Assembly (NCBI RefSeq): GCF_002224365.1
Contig: NZ_CP022437.1
Span: 2,914,001-2,978,000 of the forward strand
Reading direction: 5' to 3'
Length of the DNA stretch: 64,000 bases
Origin: Virgibacillus necropolis
GTDB lineage: Bacteria > Bacillota > Bacilli > Bacillales > Amphibacillaceae
Shown: positions 17,811 to 27,282 of the stretch, piece by piece
Numbering within the stretch: position 1 is the first letter of the stretch
Layout: each line of letters opens with the position of its first letter
Notes under the pieces: generated by a model
The model's database searches: none
The model's input: the letters and a program-made list of their open reading frames with translations, nothing else
What the model was told of the DNA's origin: nothing
Translations under genes and position numbers: made by a program

Positions 17811-18911
17811 CTATTGAACACAACCCCTAGCATTTATCGTAAATACCTTTTCAATTTTACCATTCCTCACACCATAGGCCCTATCGTATAAATTGACAGT
17901 TGGACAAATATGATTAGGAATAATTTCAATACGATCACCAATACTCAAGGAATTTCCAGCGGCTATTACAGTATGTTCATCGGAAAGTTTTTTTATTAGC
18001 AGATCTGGATGGCCCTTAATTTTTCCAAAACCTTCCGTTTTCAGCACTCCACTAGATCTTTGGTCAATCGTCATGGATTTGGCTCCTGCATCAGCAACCA
18101 CATCTCCCCTACTACTTTTGGATGTAATTGTCGCTAAAACCGTAGCGGCACAATACGTGATATCGCCAAGAAAATAAGCGTGTCCAGCATCATAAAAGGC
18201 ATACGTACCTGGTCGAACCTCAGTTATTCCAGGCAGAACTTCCCTAGTTAATTGGGCTAATGTACAACCTACACTGATTTCACAATCGATTCCACATTTT
18301 TCTTTGATTTCTTTTCCGACCTTGATAACATCTGCCTGTGCATTAACAGCAATTCTCTTCATTTGGTCTTTGTCCGTTGCATTATACGTGTGTCCTTCGT
18401 GCGTGAATATTCCTCTTAGCCTTATCAATGGAAATCTTTTGAGCATTTCTCCAGCAAATAATACTGCCTCATCAGGTTTTACACCGCAGCGCCCTTGCCC
18501 TGTATCAATTTCAAGCATCAATTCAATCGGCACGTGGTCGCCAAAAAAGTCTGCAATCTGTTCCACATGATACATAGAATCGACTGCCAAATGGATCTTA
18601 GCCTTTTCAGCAATTACCCGGATACGCTCAAGTTTTTGCTTTCCGACTATTTCCGTTGCGATAAAAATATCGGACACCCCAGCCCTAACCATTGCCTCTG
18701 CTTCACTAACTTTTGCAACGGTGATGCCCTCGGCCCCATATTTCATTTGTAAATGGGCAATTTCAGCGGTCTTATGTGTTTTAGTATGGGGACGCAATTT
18801 TACTCCTTCAGAATCAGCAAAGTCTTGCATTGCCATCAAATTAGTTTCCATCTGGTCAAGGTCGATAATAAGTGATGGCGTATCTAAATCTTCTATCATC
18901 TTTTCCGACAT
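17811..18911 (-). CDS. D-threonine aldolase/D-serine dehydratase-like PLP enzyme
   Basis: This 366-residue protein has the alanine-racemase-type barrel. The PLP lysine is Lys44 in RPHTKTHK, and the metal site typical of D-serine dehydratase/D-threonine aldolase is the H-x-C of IIPNHICPTVNL near residue 333. Family members cleave D-threonine to glycine and acetaldehyde or dehydrate D-serine. GAGGTGGG precedes the ATG, which lies one base after the stop of the D-cysteine desulfhydrase-like gene, so the two are coupled. Acts in the cytosol. Confidence 0.85.
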   Translation of the reverse strand: MSEKMIEDLDTPSLIIDLDQMETNLMAMQDFADSEGVKLRPHTKTHKTAEIAHLQMKYGAEGITVAKVSEAEAMVRAGVSDIFIATEIVGKQKLERIRVIAEKAKIHLAVDSMYHVEQIADFFGDHVPIELMLEIDTGQGRCGVKPDEAVLFAGEMLKRFPLIRLRGIFTHEGHTYNATDKDQMKRIAVNAQADVIKVGKEIKEKCGIDCEISVGCTLAQLTREVLPGITEVRPGTYAFYDAGHAYFLGDITYCAATVLATITSKSSRGDVVADAGAKSMTIDQRSSGVLKTEGFGKIKGHPDLLIKKLSDEHTVIAAGNSLSIGDRIEIIPNHICPTVNLYDRAYGVRNGKIEKVFTINARGCVQ

Positions 18912-18912
18912 A

Positions 18913-19926
18913 TTACTGACCCACCTCTTTTTCTAGTACATCAGGCATATAAGCATATAGGGCTGGGGATCCGCCAGTGTGCAAAAATAAAATTTTATCC
19001 TCTTTATTAAAATAACCTGTTCGAACAAGGTCAATTAGCCCCGCCATCGCTTTTCCTGAGTATACAGGATCGAGAAGAATCCCTTCTGTTCTGGCTAATA
19101 ATCGAACTGCCTCACCCATTTCAGCGGTTGGTAACGAATAACCTGCCCCAACATAGTTATCAAAACAGGTTATCCACTCTTTTGGGATAGTATTTTTTAG
19201 TCCGACGTGCTTAGCCGTTTTTTGAACAAGTTCATCGATTAATTGCCTTTGTTCTTCTCTCTTTTTTCTTACACTGATTCCGATTACTGAAACCGTACTA
19301 TGATTACCATAAAAACCAGTTACTAGGCCAGCATGTGTACCACCACTCCCACTTGCACAAACAACATGGTTTATATCAATTCCCTTAGCAAATGTCTGTT
19401 CCTGTATCTCTTGAGCACAAGCAACATATCCAGTCGCTCCAATTTCATTTGACCCTCCCCCTGGTATAATGTATGGTTTATGACCTTCACCAATAGCCTC
19501 TTCTGCCATACTCTGCATCTCTTCCATCAAGTTTGCTCCACCTGGTACCACTTTTGTTTTATCCACACCAAGCAAGTTAAAAAGGAAATTGTTCCCGCTT
19601 GCATCTTTACTATAACTGTTTGGAACTCGTTCTTCCAAAACTAACCTACACTTTAATCCCTCTTTCACTGCGGCAGCTAGCGTAAGACGACAATGATTCG
19701 ACTGGACAGCTCCACAGGTTATTAACGTATCCGCCCCCTTTTCCAATGCATCTGCAACAAGAAATTCCAGCTTTCTCGTTTTATTGCCACCCGAGGTTAA
19801 TCCTAGTAGATCATCCCGTTTTATATAAATTTTTGGACCACCGAATACCTTTGATAAATTATCTAACCTTTCAATTGGGATTTCCCAATCCGTATAATTC
19901 CTCCGTTTGAATTGTGCTAAATTCAT
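18913..19926 (-). CDS. D-cysteine desulfhydrase/ACC deaminase-family PLP enzyme
   Basis: This 337-residue fold-type II PLP enzyme has Lys49 in SGGNKTRKLEF as Schiff-base residue, QSNHCRLTLAAA binding the substrate carboxylate, and SGSGGTHAGL as phosphate loop. The family includes D-cysteine desulfhydrase, 1-aminocyclopropane-1-carboxylate deaminase and L-cysteate sulfo-lyase. Together with a racemase and a D-threonine aldolase-like gene, use of a D-amino acid is likely. GGGAGG precedes the ATG. Confidence 0.85.
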   Translation of the reverse strand: MNLAQFKRRNYTDWEIPIERLDNLSKVFGGPKIYIKRDDLLGLTSGGNKTRKLEFLVADALEKGADTLITCGAVQSNHCRLTLAAAVKEGLKCRLVLEERVPNSYSKDASGNNFLFNLLGVDKTKVVPGGANLMEEMQSMAEEAIGEGHKPYIIPGGGSNEIGATGYVACAQEIQEQTFAKGIDINHVVCASGSGGTHAGLVTGFYGNHSTVSVIGISVRKKREEQRQLIDELVQKTAKHVGLKNTIPKEWITCFDNYVGAGYSLPTAEMGEAVRLLARTEGILLDPVYSGKAMAGLIDLVRTGYFNKEDKILFLHTGGSPALYAYMPDVLEKEVGQ

Positions 19927-19961
19927 GATAATCCTCCCAGTAAAATAAAATTTTTATCCTT

Positions 19962-20645
19962 CTAGTGCTCGAAAGCTGCTTTCACTACTGATTGAGTTAC
20001 GATGTCTGTCGGATCGAGTACAGTAAGTGATTCTGTTGAATGAAGTACAAGCGACACCTCTGTACAACCTGCCACAATTGCTTCAGCTCCTTGTTGATAT
20101 AAGAAATAAGCAGCCTTTTCCAAACAATCCGTACCCATTTTCAGATCGCCTTCCTTTATATAGGAAATGCCTTTCATCACCCTTGCTTGCATGGTAGGAT
20201 CTGGCTCCAGCAAAGTAATTCCCAGGGATTGAAATGGTTTACGATAGAGTCTTTTCTGAAGTGTAGCATCTGTAGCTACCAAACCTACTTTACAAAATTT
20301 TAATTTTTTGATGTATAATGCTGCTTCATTTGGCATATTCAAAATTGGAATATCAATTTCTTTCTGAACTGCTGGAAGAAAATAGTGGGCCGAGTTACAA
20401 GCAATGACCAGCAAATCAGCCCCGGCCTTTTGTAATAACTGTGCCGACTTTATCAGATACGGAACGGGGTCTGTCCCTTCCCCCAAAATAGCTGCCATAC
20501 GATCCGGAATTTGTGGATAATTATCTACAATAATATGGAGATGTTCTTGATCTATTTTAGCTGGTGTCTGCATAATAATTTTGCGCATCATGTCTGTCGT
20601 TGCTAGTGGACCCATTCCTCCCATTATTCCAATCGTTTTTGACAT
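19962..20645 (-). CDS. Aspartate/glutamate racemase family protein
   Basis: This 227-residue, PLP-independent racemase has the two catalytic cysteines, Cys83 in IACNSAH and Cys194 in VAGCTEVSL, and the N-terminal GIMGGMGPLAT loop of the aspartate racemase branch. It interconverts L- and D-aspartate or a related acidic amino acid. It is the first gene of the four-gene cluster and is divergent from a dicarboxylate/amino acid symporter gene, which suggests uptake and racemisation of the same substrate. Confidence 0.88.
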   Translation of the reverse strand: MSKTIGIMGGMGPLATTDMMRKIIMQTPAKIDQEHLHIIVDNYPQIPDRMAAILGEGTDPVPYLIKSAQLLQKAGADLLVIACNSAHYFLPAVQKEIDIPILNMPNEAALYIKKLKFCKVGLVATDATLQKRLYRKPFQSLGITLLEPDPTMQARVMKGISYIKEGDLKMGTDCLEKAAYFLYQQGAEAIVAGCTEVSLVLHSTESLTVLDPTDIVTQSVVKAAFEH

Positions 20646-20939
20646 TTACCTTCCCCCTCTATCAAACAACCAACCAGCCAGTCTAGTCTTTAAATCCCTT
20701 CTATTATAAATATATTAACTATCATTCAATTTATCCCTAACTTTGGAAGAATACGTGGCTAGTAGACAGGAATGGTTCTTAATTCGAAGGACAGAGCATA
20801 TCCATGAATTAGGATTTAAGCGTTACCTTACTATTCGCTCTACTATATTTGTGTACATACATTATGGAAGAGGGGGTGTTGCCTTAGATTTTTATTGTTC
20901 ACCAAAAGCATTTAAATTTGAAAAGGGAGGTAGTTCTAA

Positions 20940-22172
20940 GTGGCGAAAATTAAAAAAATAGGTTTACTTCCACAAATTTTGATCGCATTTGTAACCGCTA
21001 TCATTGCTGGGATTATTTTTGGACCCAGTATCGACGTTGTCCAACCACTTGGGGATTTATTTTTACGCCTTATTCAATTCATTATTATCCCCTTAATCAC
21101 ATCATCACTCATTGTAGGTGTGGCAAGCACTGGTGACATGAAATCACTTGGAAGAATCGGTGGAAAAACAATTGTTTATTATTTAACTACTACGCTAATT
21201 GCTGTTACGATCGGTCTGATTGCCGCCCTAGTATTCTCCCCTGGAACAGGAGTTGACATTTCTTCTGCAGGAGAGGTCCCTGAAGCAACGGAAACTGGTG
21301 GTTTTATCAATGTTTTGTTAAATATCATACCGACTAATCCACTTGAAAGCTTATCAAGTGGCAATATCCTGCAAATCATTTTCTTTGCACTTTTCCTTGG
21401 TGTTGGAATTACAATGGTGGGTGAAAAGGCACAACCTGTGTATCGTTTTTTTGATGGGCTTGCAGAAATTATGTATAAAATTACTGCAATTATCATGAAG
21501 CTTATTCCAATTGGAGTTTTTGGCTTATTGGCACCGATCATTGGAGAATACGGTCTTTCCGTTTTGCTGCCTTTAATCAAGTTGGTATCCGTCGTTGCCG
21601 TCGCTTGTATTGTACATGCGCTGGTCACATATTCCATTGCGGTAAAGTCGCTTGGAAAAATGAACCCACTAAAGTTTTTCAAAGGAATTGCCCCTGCCAG
21701 TCTTGTGGCATTCAGTACGCAGAGTAGTTCGGGGACATTACCTGTCACCATAAAATGTTCGGAAGATAATTTGGGAGTATCCAAAAAGATATCGAGTTTT
21801 GTCTTACCATTAGGTGCTACCATTAATATGGATGGAACATCGCTCTATTTAAGTGTTGCTGCTCTTTTTACAGCACAAGCATATGGAATCGAATTAACCT
21901 TCACGCAAATAATGATGATTGTTTTAATTGCAACGTTAGGCTCAATTGGAGCAGCTGGAGTACCTGGTGCTGGATTAGTCATGTTAATACTTGTTTTAAC
22001 TACAGTAAATTTACCACTTGAGGCGATCGCATTAATTGCTGGAGTAGATCGTTTCATGGATATGTTTCGAACGGCGGTAAATATCACAGGAGACGCCTCA
22101 GGAGCTGTTATTATAGACAGATCTGAAAATAAGGCTGATCAAAATCTTGATTCAAATTCGGTATCCGACTAG
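20940..22172 (+). CDS. Dicarboxylate/acidic amino acid:cation symporter
   Basis: This 410-residue transporter is of the DAACS (GltP/GltT) family. Eight membrane helices and re-entrant hairpins are expected. The serine-rich hairpin motif appears as AFSTQSSSGTLPV, the substrate and sodium site as LGATINMDGTSLY, and the C-terminal DRFMDMFRTAVNITGD binds the substrate carboxylates. GTG start after GGGAGG. It diverges from the aspartate racemase gene; L- or D-aspartate/glutamate is a likely substrate (inference). The 294-base gap before it holds only a poorly supported open frame. Confidence 0.88.
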   Translation: MAKIKKIGLLPQILIAFVTAIIAGIIFGPSIDVVQPLGDLFLRLIQFIIIPLITSSLIVGVASTGDMKSLGRIGGKTIVYYLTTTLIAVTIGLIAALVFSPGTGVDISSAGEVPEATETGGFINVLLNIIPTNPLESLSSGNILQIIFFALFLGVGITMVGEKAQPVYRFFDGLAEIMYKITAIIMKLIPIGVFGLLAPIIGEYGLSVLLPLIKLVSVVAVACIVHALVTYSIAVKSLGKMNPLKFFKGIAPASLVAFSTQSSSGTLPVTIKCSEDNLGVSKKISSFVLPLGATINMDGTSLYLSVAALFTAQAYGIELTFTQIMMIVLIATLGSIGAAGVPGAGLVMLILVLTTVNLPLEAIALIAGVDRFMDMFRTAVNITGDASGAVIIDRSENKADQNLDSNSVSD

Positions 22173-22176
22173 AATT

Positions 22177-22215
22177 TAAAAGGAGACGCATGACTTTCCA
22201 TGCGCCTCCTTAAAA
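22177..22215. terminator. Bidirectional terminator between convergent genes
   Basis: AAGGAGaCGCATG pairs with CATGCGcCTCCTT around GACTTTC. T or A runs flank both sides, so it can end the symporter and the amidohydrolase transcripts. Confidence 0.75.
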
Positions 22216-22283
22216 AGAAATAGTGATTCCTAGTTGCCACTGGAAGTTAGCTGAATCAGCCTTAGATTTAGTCCCTTTCGCTA

Positions 22284-23543
22284 TTATGAAACCACTAACG
22301 TTTCAACTATATTCTTCTCTATTTTTCCATTCTTAATAACGACTTGAACTGTCTCATTATTAGCTAGTGAATAAATATCCTCTAATGGATTACCCTTGAC
22401 TACAATGATGTCTGCTAGCTTACCCTGTTCAAGTGTTCCAACCTTATCTTCCCAACCTAAACATTCTGCAGCAGTTTTCGTTGAAGCTACGATTGTTTCC
22501 ATTGGTGTCATACCAATATCTGCCATTAATCCAAGTTCTCTTAAATTCGTACCATGTTTCATCACACCCGCATCTGTTCCCATCGCAATCTTTACGCCAG
22601 CTTTGTGTGCCTTTGCTATGCTTGCTTTATGGTGTTCAATTACTTCCTTAGACTTCTCAATTGCGGTGTCTGGCATTCCTACATCTTTTGCTGTTTCTAA
22701 TACAGCAACAGGAGCGAGTAATGTAGGTACTAAAAATGTTCCGTTTTCCTTCATTAATTCAATTGCCTCATCATCTATAAAGATACCATGTTCGATAGAA
22801 TGAATACCTGCTTTTACCGCATTTTTAATTCCTTCAGCACCTTGCGCATGAGCCATCACTTTTACGCCTTTTCGAAAGCGGCCTTCCTCGACAATAACCT
22901 TTAACTCTTCCATTGAGAATTGGGTGAACTCAGGGTGATCAGTAGCACTTAATACACCGCCAGTTGCATGGACTTTAATGACTTCTGCACCAGCACGCAA
23001 CATTTCACGTGTTTTTTTACGTACTTCTTCAACACCGTCACATTTACCATTTGGCATACCTGGGTAATCAGAAGGTAAAATATCCGTCGTAATCCCGGAA
23101 ACTGTATATCCATCACCATGCCCGCCAGTAATGGTCAGTGCATTAATACTTAATTGTAATCTTGGGCCTGCGATCAAGCCATCTTCCACTGCTTTTTTAA
23201 TACCTAAATCTGCACCTAACGCATCACGTACAGAAGTGATTCCAGCATGTAATGTGGTCTCCAAGTGTTTAGCTGCTTTATAATACATAAATGAAAATGG
23301 TGTAGCTAACCTTTCTGCAATTGGTGAAAATTCCATCATCATATGCACATGTGTATCGATAATTCCTGGAAGAATGGTACCTCCCTCGGCATCCACGACT
23401 GTTTCGTCACCTGTAGCTGAGTAATTAGATTCAGCACCAACATATACAATTTGTTCACCTTCCACTACTACAACCGAACCTTTCTCTGGTTCCCCACCGT
23501 TACCGTCAATCAATAAACCATTTTTAATAATCGTTTTTGTCAT
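22284..23543 (-). CDS. Metal-dependent amidohydrolase (imidazolonepropionase/prolidase-like)
   Basis: This 419-residue TIM-barrel hydrolase has the expected metal residues: HVHM near 65-68, the bridging lysine in VIKVHATGG, His in MAHAQG, His in HSIEHG and the catalytic Asp in GTDAG. The small beta domains at both ends (IIKNGLLIDGNG and DIIVVKGNP) match the group that includes Xaa-Pro and Xaa-Arg/Lys dipeptidases. Substrate is not evident. GGAGG lies eight bases before the ATG. It is separated by only 16 bases from the upstream membrane protein, so transport and hydrolysis of one compound is likely. Confidence 0.8.
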   Translation of the reverse strand: MTKTIIKNGLLIDGNGGEPEKGSVVVVEGEQIVYVGAESNYSATGDETVVDAEGGTILPGIIDTHVHMMMEFSPIAERLATPFSFMYYKAAKHLETTLHAGITSVRDALGADLGIKKAVEDGLIAGPRLQLSINALTITGGHGDGYTVSGITTDILPSDYPGMPNGKCDGVEEVRKKTREMLRAGAEVIKVHATGGVLSATDHPEFTQFSMEELKVIVEEGRFRKGVKVMAHAQGAEGIKNAVKAGIHSIEHGIFIDDEAIELMKENGTFLVPTLLAPVAVLETAKDVGMPDTAIEKSKEVIEHHKASIAKAHKAGVKIAMGTDAGVMKHGTNLRELGLMADIGMTPMETIVASTKTAAECLGWEDKVGTLEQGKLADIIVVKGNPLEDIYSLANNETVQVVIKNGKIEKNIVETLVVS

Positions 23544-23559
23544 TTAAAATACCTCCAAG

Positions 23560-24729
23560 TTATAATGTTTGGACTAATAAACCCGCTATAACAACTGATG
23601 CAATCGTAACTGTAGTAAATCCACCGATTAACATAGGTGTTAATAGCTCATTAAATATCACTTTTTCTTCTTGTTCATTTCTGGCTACACTTCTGCTAAC
23701 TTCCTCACAAAGTATATAGTCACCAGGAAAGCCAAAGAGAGCCGTTAATGCTACAGGCATACCTTTGAATGGATGCCATTTAACAAACCTCGATGCAATG
23801 TAACCGCCAAGTGCGATTCCAAACGTACCTAGTAATAGAATTAAAATGATGCTCGGTAAATTACTCACTACATCCTGAGGTGATACATCAGCCATTGTGC
23901 CAATAACGACAAAGATAATTCCCATCATTGTGAGGGTAAATGAATTTGCTTTTTCAAGAGATCTCGTTTCAAATAACCCAATTTTGACACCAAGTAGACC
24001 GATTACTAAACACCATAGACTGTAATGAATAGGCGTAACTTCTCCTAGTGAAATTCCGATTGCAGCTCCAACAAATACAGAGAATAGTTTTAATGTCACG
24101 CTAGATTTGAATGAACTAGATTTAGCTTTGACCTCTTCTTTTTCATCAGAGTCATCCGCATTAGCCATCGGAATAAAGGTCCCATCATCCATTTCTTTCT
24201 GCATCTTAATGGCATACCTTCTCATAAAGTTCATCGCAAGTGGCATTCCAAGTACTCCTTGAAAAGCAACAATTAAAGCTGGTATAACGATAATGCTAGT
24301 AAGGCCAAGTTCAGTTAGTTTCTCTGATGTAATGATTAGAGCAATAATCCCCCCACTGATTGGACCAAACCCAGCAACCGCCGTAGCATAGTCAAAAAAC
24401 AATGGAATAATCGTTAATAGTAAGATACCCGCTACAACAATGCCACTTAAAGCAATAACTACTGCTTTAAGCTGACTTCTTAGTATAGAGAAGGGAATCA
24501 ATGTACCCATATGCAAAATCGCAGGGCCAATTAAAATGGCTCCGAGTGCCGGAAATGTTGATTTCTCTAGAATGTCTTCAGGAAAAATGCCTGTCCACGA
24601 ACAAACTAAAAAACCAACCATTGCAGTGAGCAGCATAGGGATTCTGGCTCTAGAAACAATAGATAGCCACTCCCCTAATGCAATTAAAGAAAAGATTAAA
24701 ACTGTAGCTATTAGCGGATTACTTAACAT
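23560..24729 (-). CDS. Polytopic membrane protein, probable transporter
   Basis: The protein has 389 residues with about 11 membrane segments and a charged cytoplasmic loop near the middle (DDSDEKEEVKAKSSS). GFGPISGGIIAL and ALFGFPGDYILCEEV look like functional loops. I do not recognise the family firmly; the architecture recalls sodium:glutamate-type symporters. The ATG at 24729 has GAGGAGGG upstream, so the first five residues of the longer reading are left out. It is the first gene of a two-gene unit with the amidohydrolase. Confidence 0.65.
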   Translation of the reverse strand: MLSNPLIATVLIFSLIALGEWLSIVSRARIPMLLTAMVGFLVCSWTGIFPEDILEKSTFPALGAILIGPAILHMGTLIPFSILRSQLKAVVIALSGIVVAGILLLTIIPLFFDYATAVAGFGPISGGIIALIITSEKLTELGLTSIIVIPALIVAFQGVLGMPLAMNFMRRYAIKMQKEMDDGTFIPMANADDSDEKEEVKAKSSSFKSSVTLKLFSVFVGAAIGISLGEVTPIHYSLWCLVIGLLGVKIGLFETRSLEKANSFTLTMMGIIFVVIGTMADVSPQDVVSNLPSIILILLLGTFGIALGGYIASRFVKWHPFKGMPVALTALFGFPGDYILCEEVSRSVARNEQEEKVIFNELLTPMLIGGFTTVTIASVVIAGLLVQTL

Positions 24730-25048
24730 AAAAACCCTCCTCATGATGTGAATTAATAATATATCACCTCTAAATTCTTTTGTCTATCTGTTTTCAGACT
24801 ATTAGTTACAGTTAGATTATTATAAGTTGAATTGTTTTAATAGAGAAAAAATATCTCCAGTTTACTAGGTGGTTGTCCTTTCAATAAAGAAAGCGATTAC
24901 CGTATTTAAAGCCATGGGAAGTTAGTATTCCATGAATTGGCAGTAATAATTATTTTTAAAATAAAAATAACTAGCGGGTTTTATCATTTCTTTCTTCTAT
25001 ATTAATAAATATACGACACTACTTTTTTAGTAGTGTCGTACTATATTG
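24730..25048. other. Intergenic stretch with one inverted repeat
   Basis: About 320 bases without a gene. The only structure seen is ACGACACTAC/GTAGTGTCGT at 25013-25039, immediately after the tyrA stop on the minus strand, which probably ends the aromatic operon although its T run is weak. Confidence 0.5.
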
Positions 25049-26152
25049 TTATGCCGCTTCATATGTCTTAAAATTGTTATGGTTAAGCAAAACTTGAGCC
25101 TTGCTACGATCTTCATCCTTTTGAAAACTAATTCGCAAGACACCTAGCAATCCTTCCCTAGATTCAAGAATATGAAGATTGGTTATACTAATCGATTGTT
25201 TTGCCAGCAATGAGGTAATACCTGCGATTGCTCCGGGTACATCCTTCACATCTACATACAAATCATAATAGGACGGGATAGCGCCTTTGGAGTGGACGGG
25301 TAAAGAATCCCGAAACTCTTTCGCTTCTTCAAAAAAACGAATAATAGCGTGTTCATCTTCCTCTGCTAAAACATTTTGTATGTTTCGCATTTCCATCATC
25401 CAGTCCTCTATTAAATCCAATAAGTTTAGCCGGTTTTGTTTGACGATATCTTTCCACATATTAGGGTTACTGGATGCAATCCGAGTTACGTCCCGAAAAC
25501 CGCCGGCAGCTAACAAGCTTATGAGTGGGTTTTTGTCCGCGTTCTTTTTTGCTAAGTTTACCAAACCTGCTGCTATAACATGGGGGAAGTGACTAACTAC
25601 CCCCGTAATGTAATCATGTTCCTCTGTATCCAGAACAAGAAAATGAGAATTCGCGCCACTTAGCCAGTCTTTTAATTCTTCCACTTTTTCAGAAGAGGTA
25701 CTCAATTGAGGGGTTAGTACATAAAAAGCATTTTCAAATAAATGGACCTTTGCACTTTCCACGCCTGCTTTATGCGAACCTGCCATTGGATGCCCACCGA
25801 TGAACGTAACCTCTTTTTGTAACAATTTACTGGCTAGTTGCATAATCCCCCCTTTTGTACTACCAGTATCAGTAATAATAACGTTTTCCTTTAGGGTCAA
25901 ACTAGATAATTGTTTCATTAATTTTTCCATCTCTAATACTGGTGTAGATAGGATGATTAAATCTGCTAATTCTGCTCCCTCGTGAAAAGAAGTTACTTTT
26001 TCATCGATTATGTTGAGCGCGCTTGCCGTTTCTATTTCACTTTGTTTCACGTCGTATCCATAGATTTTTGCATGTGGATGTTGATTTTTAATCGTGAGGG
26101 CTAAAGAGCCCCCAATTAATCCTAATCCTACGATAAATACATTTCCACTCAT
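25049..26152 (-). CDS. tyrA: Prephenate dehydrogenase
   Basis: This 367-residue enzyme oxidatively decarboxylates prephenate to 4-hydroxyphenylpyruvate in tyrosine synthesis. NAD binds at GLGLIGGSLAL; FIGGHPMAGSHKAG and GFRDVTRIASS are catalytic-core signatures. Residues from about 295 (YYDLYVDVKDVPGAIAGIT) form a C-terminal ACT domain, which usually gives tyrosine feedback control. The ATG overlaps the hisC stop by four bases, with AGGAGG upstream. Confidence 0.93.
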   Translation of the reverse strand: MSGNVFIVGLGLIGGSLALTIKNQHPHAKIYGYDVKQSEIETASALNIIDEKVTSFHEGAELADLIILSTPVLEMEKLMKQLSSLTLKENVIITDTGSTKGGIMQLASKLLQKEVTFIGGHPMAGSHKAGVESAKVHLFENAFYVLTPQLSTSSEKVEELKDWLSGANSHFLVLDTEEHDYITGVVSHFPHVIAAGLVNLAKKNADKNPLISLLAAGGFRDVTRIASSNPNMWKDIVKQNRLNLLDLIEDWMMEMRNIQNVLAEEDEHAIIRFFEEAKEFRDSLPVHSKGAIPSYYDLYVDVKDVPGAIAGITSLLAKQSISITNLHILESREGLLGVLRISFQKDEDRSKAQVLLNHNNFKTYEAA

Positions 26153-27255
26153 GAAAAATCCTCCTGTAGTTCCACACCTTTTTCTAGTAATTCCTTTATC
26201 GCACTTCTTACTCGTTCATTGCTTTCTTCTAAACCGATTGTTATGCGGGCAGATGTTGGGAAACCTAATGATTTACCAGAACGGACAATCAGACCTTTTG
26301 ATAACAAAAACTGGGCCACCTCATCACCATCTCGGCCGAAATCTATTAATATAAAATTACCCTGCGAGGGATAATAATGAAGTTCATTTTCCTGACAAAA
26401 CGTATAATATTTTTCTCTTTCTTCAGAGTTCCTCTGTCTGCAACTTTTTACAAAGTCTTGATCTGTTATTGCAGCGGATGCCACTAGTTGGCCAAGTACA
26501 TTCGTATTAAAAGGAAGGCGAACCGGTTCTAATCTTTTAATATTTGTTGCGGACGAAACCCCGTAACCTACACGAAAACTAGCAAGACCATACATTTTAG
26601 AAAAAGTCCGCATGATGATCAAATTAGGAAATTGATTTAAAAAGGCAAGTGAATTATAAGAATCATTTACATATTCAAAATAGGCCTCGTCAAGTACGAC
26701 TAATACATCTTCTGGGACACTCTCTAAAAAGGATCGAAGTTCATCTTCTGGAATATAACTCCCTGTTGGATTGTTAGGGCTACAAACCCATACAATCGCA
26801 GTATTTTCGTCGATTACAGCAAGCATTTTGTTCAAATCATGACTTCCATTAACTAACTCTACCTCACGTACTTCGGCTCCTTCAACGATGGCAGCATGTT
26901 TATATTGTGGAAAAGTTGGTGTTGCCATCACTGTATTTTTCCCATGTTCCAGCATCGCTCTTGAAATAATTTGGACGAGTTCATCCGTGCCATTTGCAAA
27001 AATTAATTGATCTTTATTTACACCTAATAAAGATGCAGTAGCTTCGCGCAATTTAAAAGCGCCTCCATCAGGATAGAGAATAAATGACGAATGGAATTCT
27101 TTTAATGCTGTATCTACATTTGGTGAATAACCGAATGGATTCTCATTTGAAGCCAGTTTGACGATTGAATCTAATTGATACTGCCTCTTAACTTCTTCAA
27201 TCGATTTTCCAGGTTGATACGCTCGCAAATTCAGAATTTGTTCTTTCCATTTCAT
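26149..27255 (-). CDS. hisC: Histidinol-phosphate/aromatic aminotransferase
   Basis: This 368-residue fold-type I aminotransferase has the HisC features LRAYQPGKSIEEV at the start, NENPFG, SPNNPTG and the PLP lysine in RTFSKMYGLASFRVGY. In bacilli HisC also transaminates 4-hydroxyphenylpyruvate and phenylpyruvate. Its place between DAHP synthase and tyrA suggests the aromatic role here. GAGGAGG precedes the ATG. Confidence 0.9.
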   Translation of the reverse strand: MKWKEQILNLRAYQPGKSIEEVKRQYQLDSIVKLASNENPFGYSPNVDTALKEFHSSFILYPDGGAFKLREATASLLGVNKDQLIFANGTDELVQIISRAMLEHGKNTVMATPTFPQYKHAAIVEGAEVREVELVNGSHDLNKMLAVIDENTAIVWVCSPNNPTGSYIPEDELRSFLESVPEDVLVVLDEAYFEYVNDSYNSLAFLNQFPNLIIMRTFSKMYGLASFRVGYGVSSATNIKRLEPVRLPFNTNVLGQLVASAAITDQDFVKSCRQRNSEEREKYYTFCQENELHYYPSQGNFILIDFGRDGDEVAQFLLSKGLIVRSGKSLGFPTSARITIGLEESNERVRSAIKELLEKGVELQEDFS

Positions 27256-27282
27256 TAAGCTTCCTCCTCATCGTATTCCGTA

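Noticed and set aside
20743-20961. 72-codon plus-strand frame before the symporter
   Set aside because: It overlaps the real GTG start of the symporter, has no ribosome binding site and no family-like sequence; the stretch is more likely promoter and leader.
21179-21823. 214-codon antisense frame in the symporter gene
   Set aside because: It mirrors a strongly conserved coding frame and has no start site or known fold.
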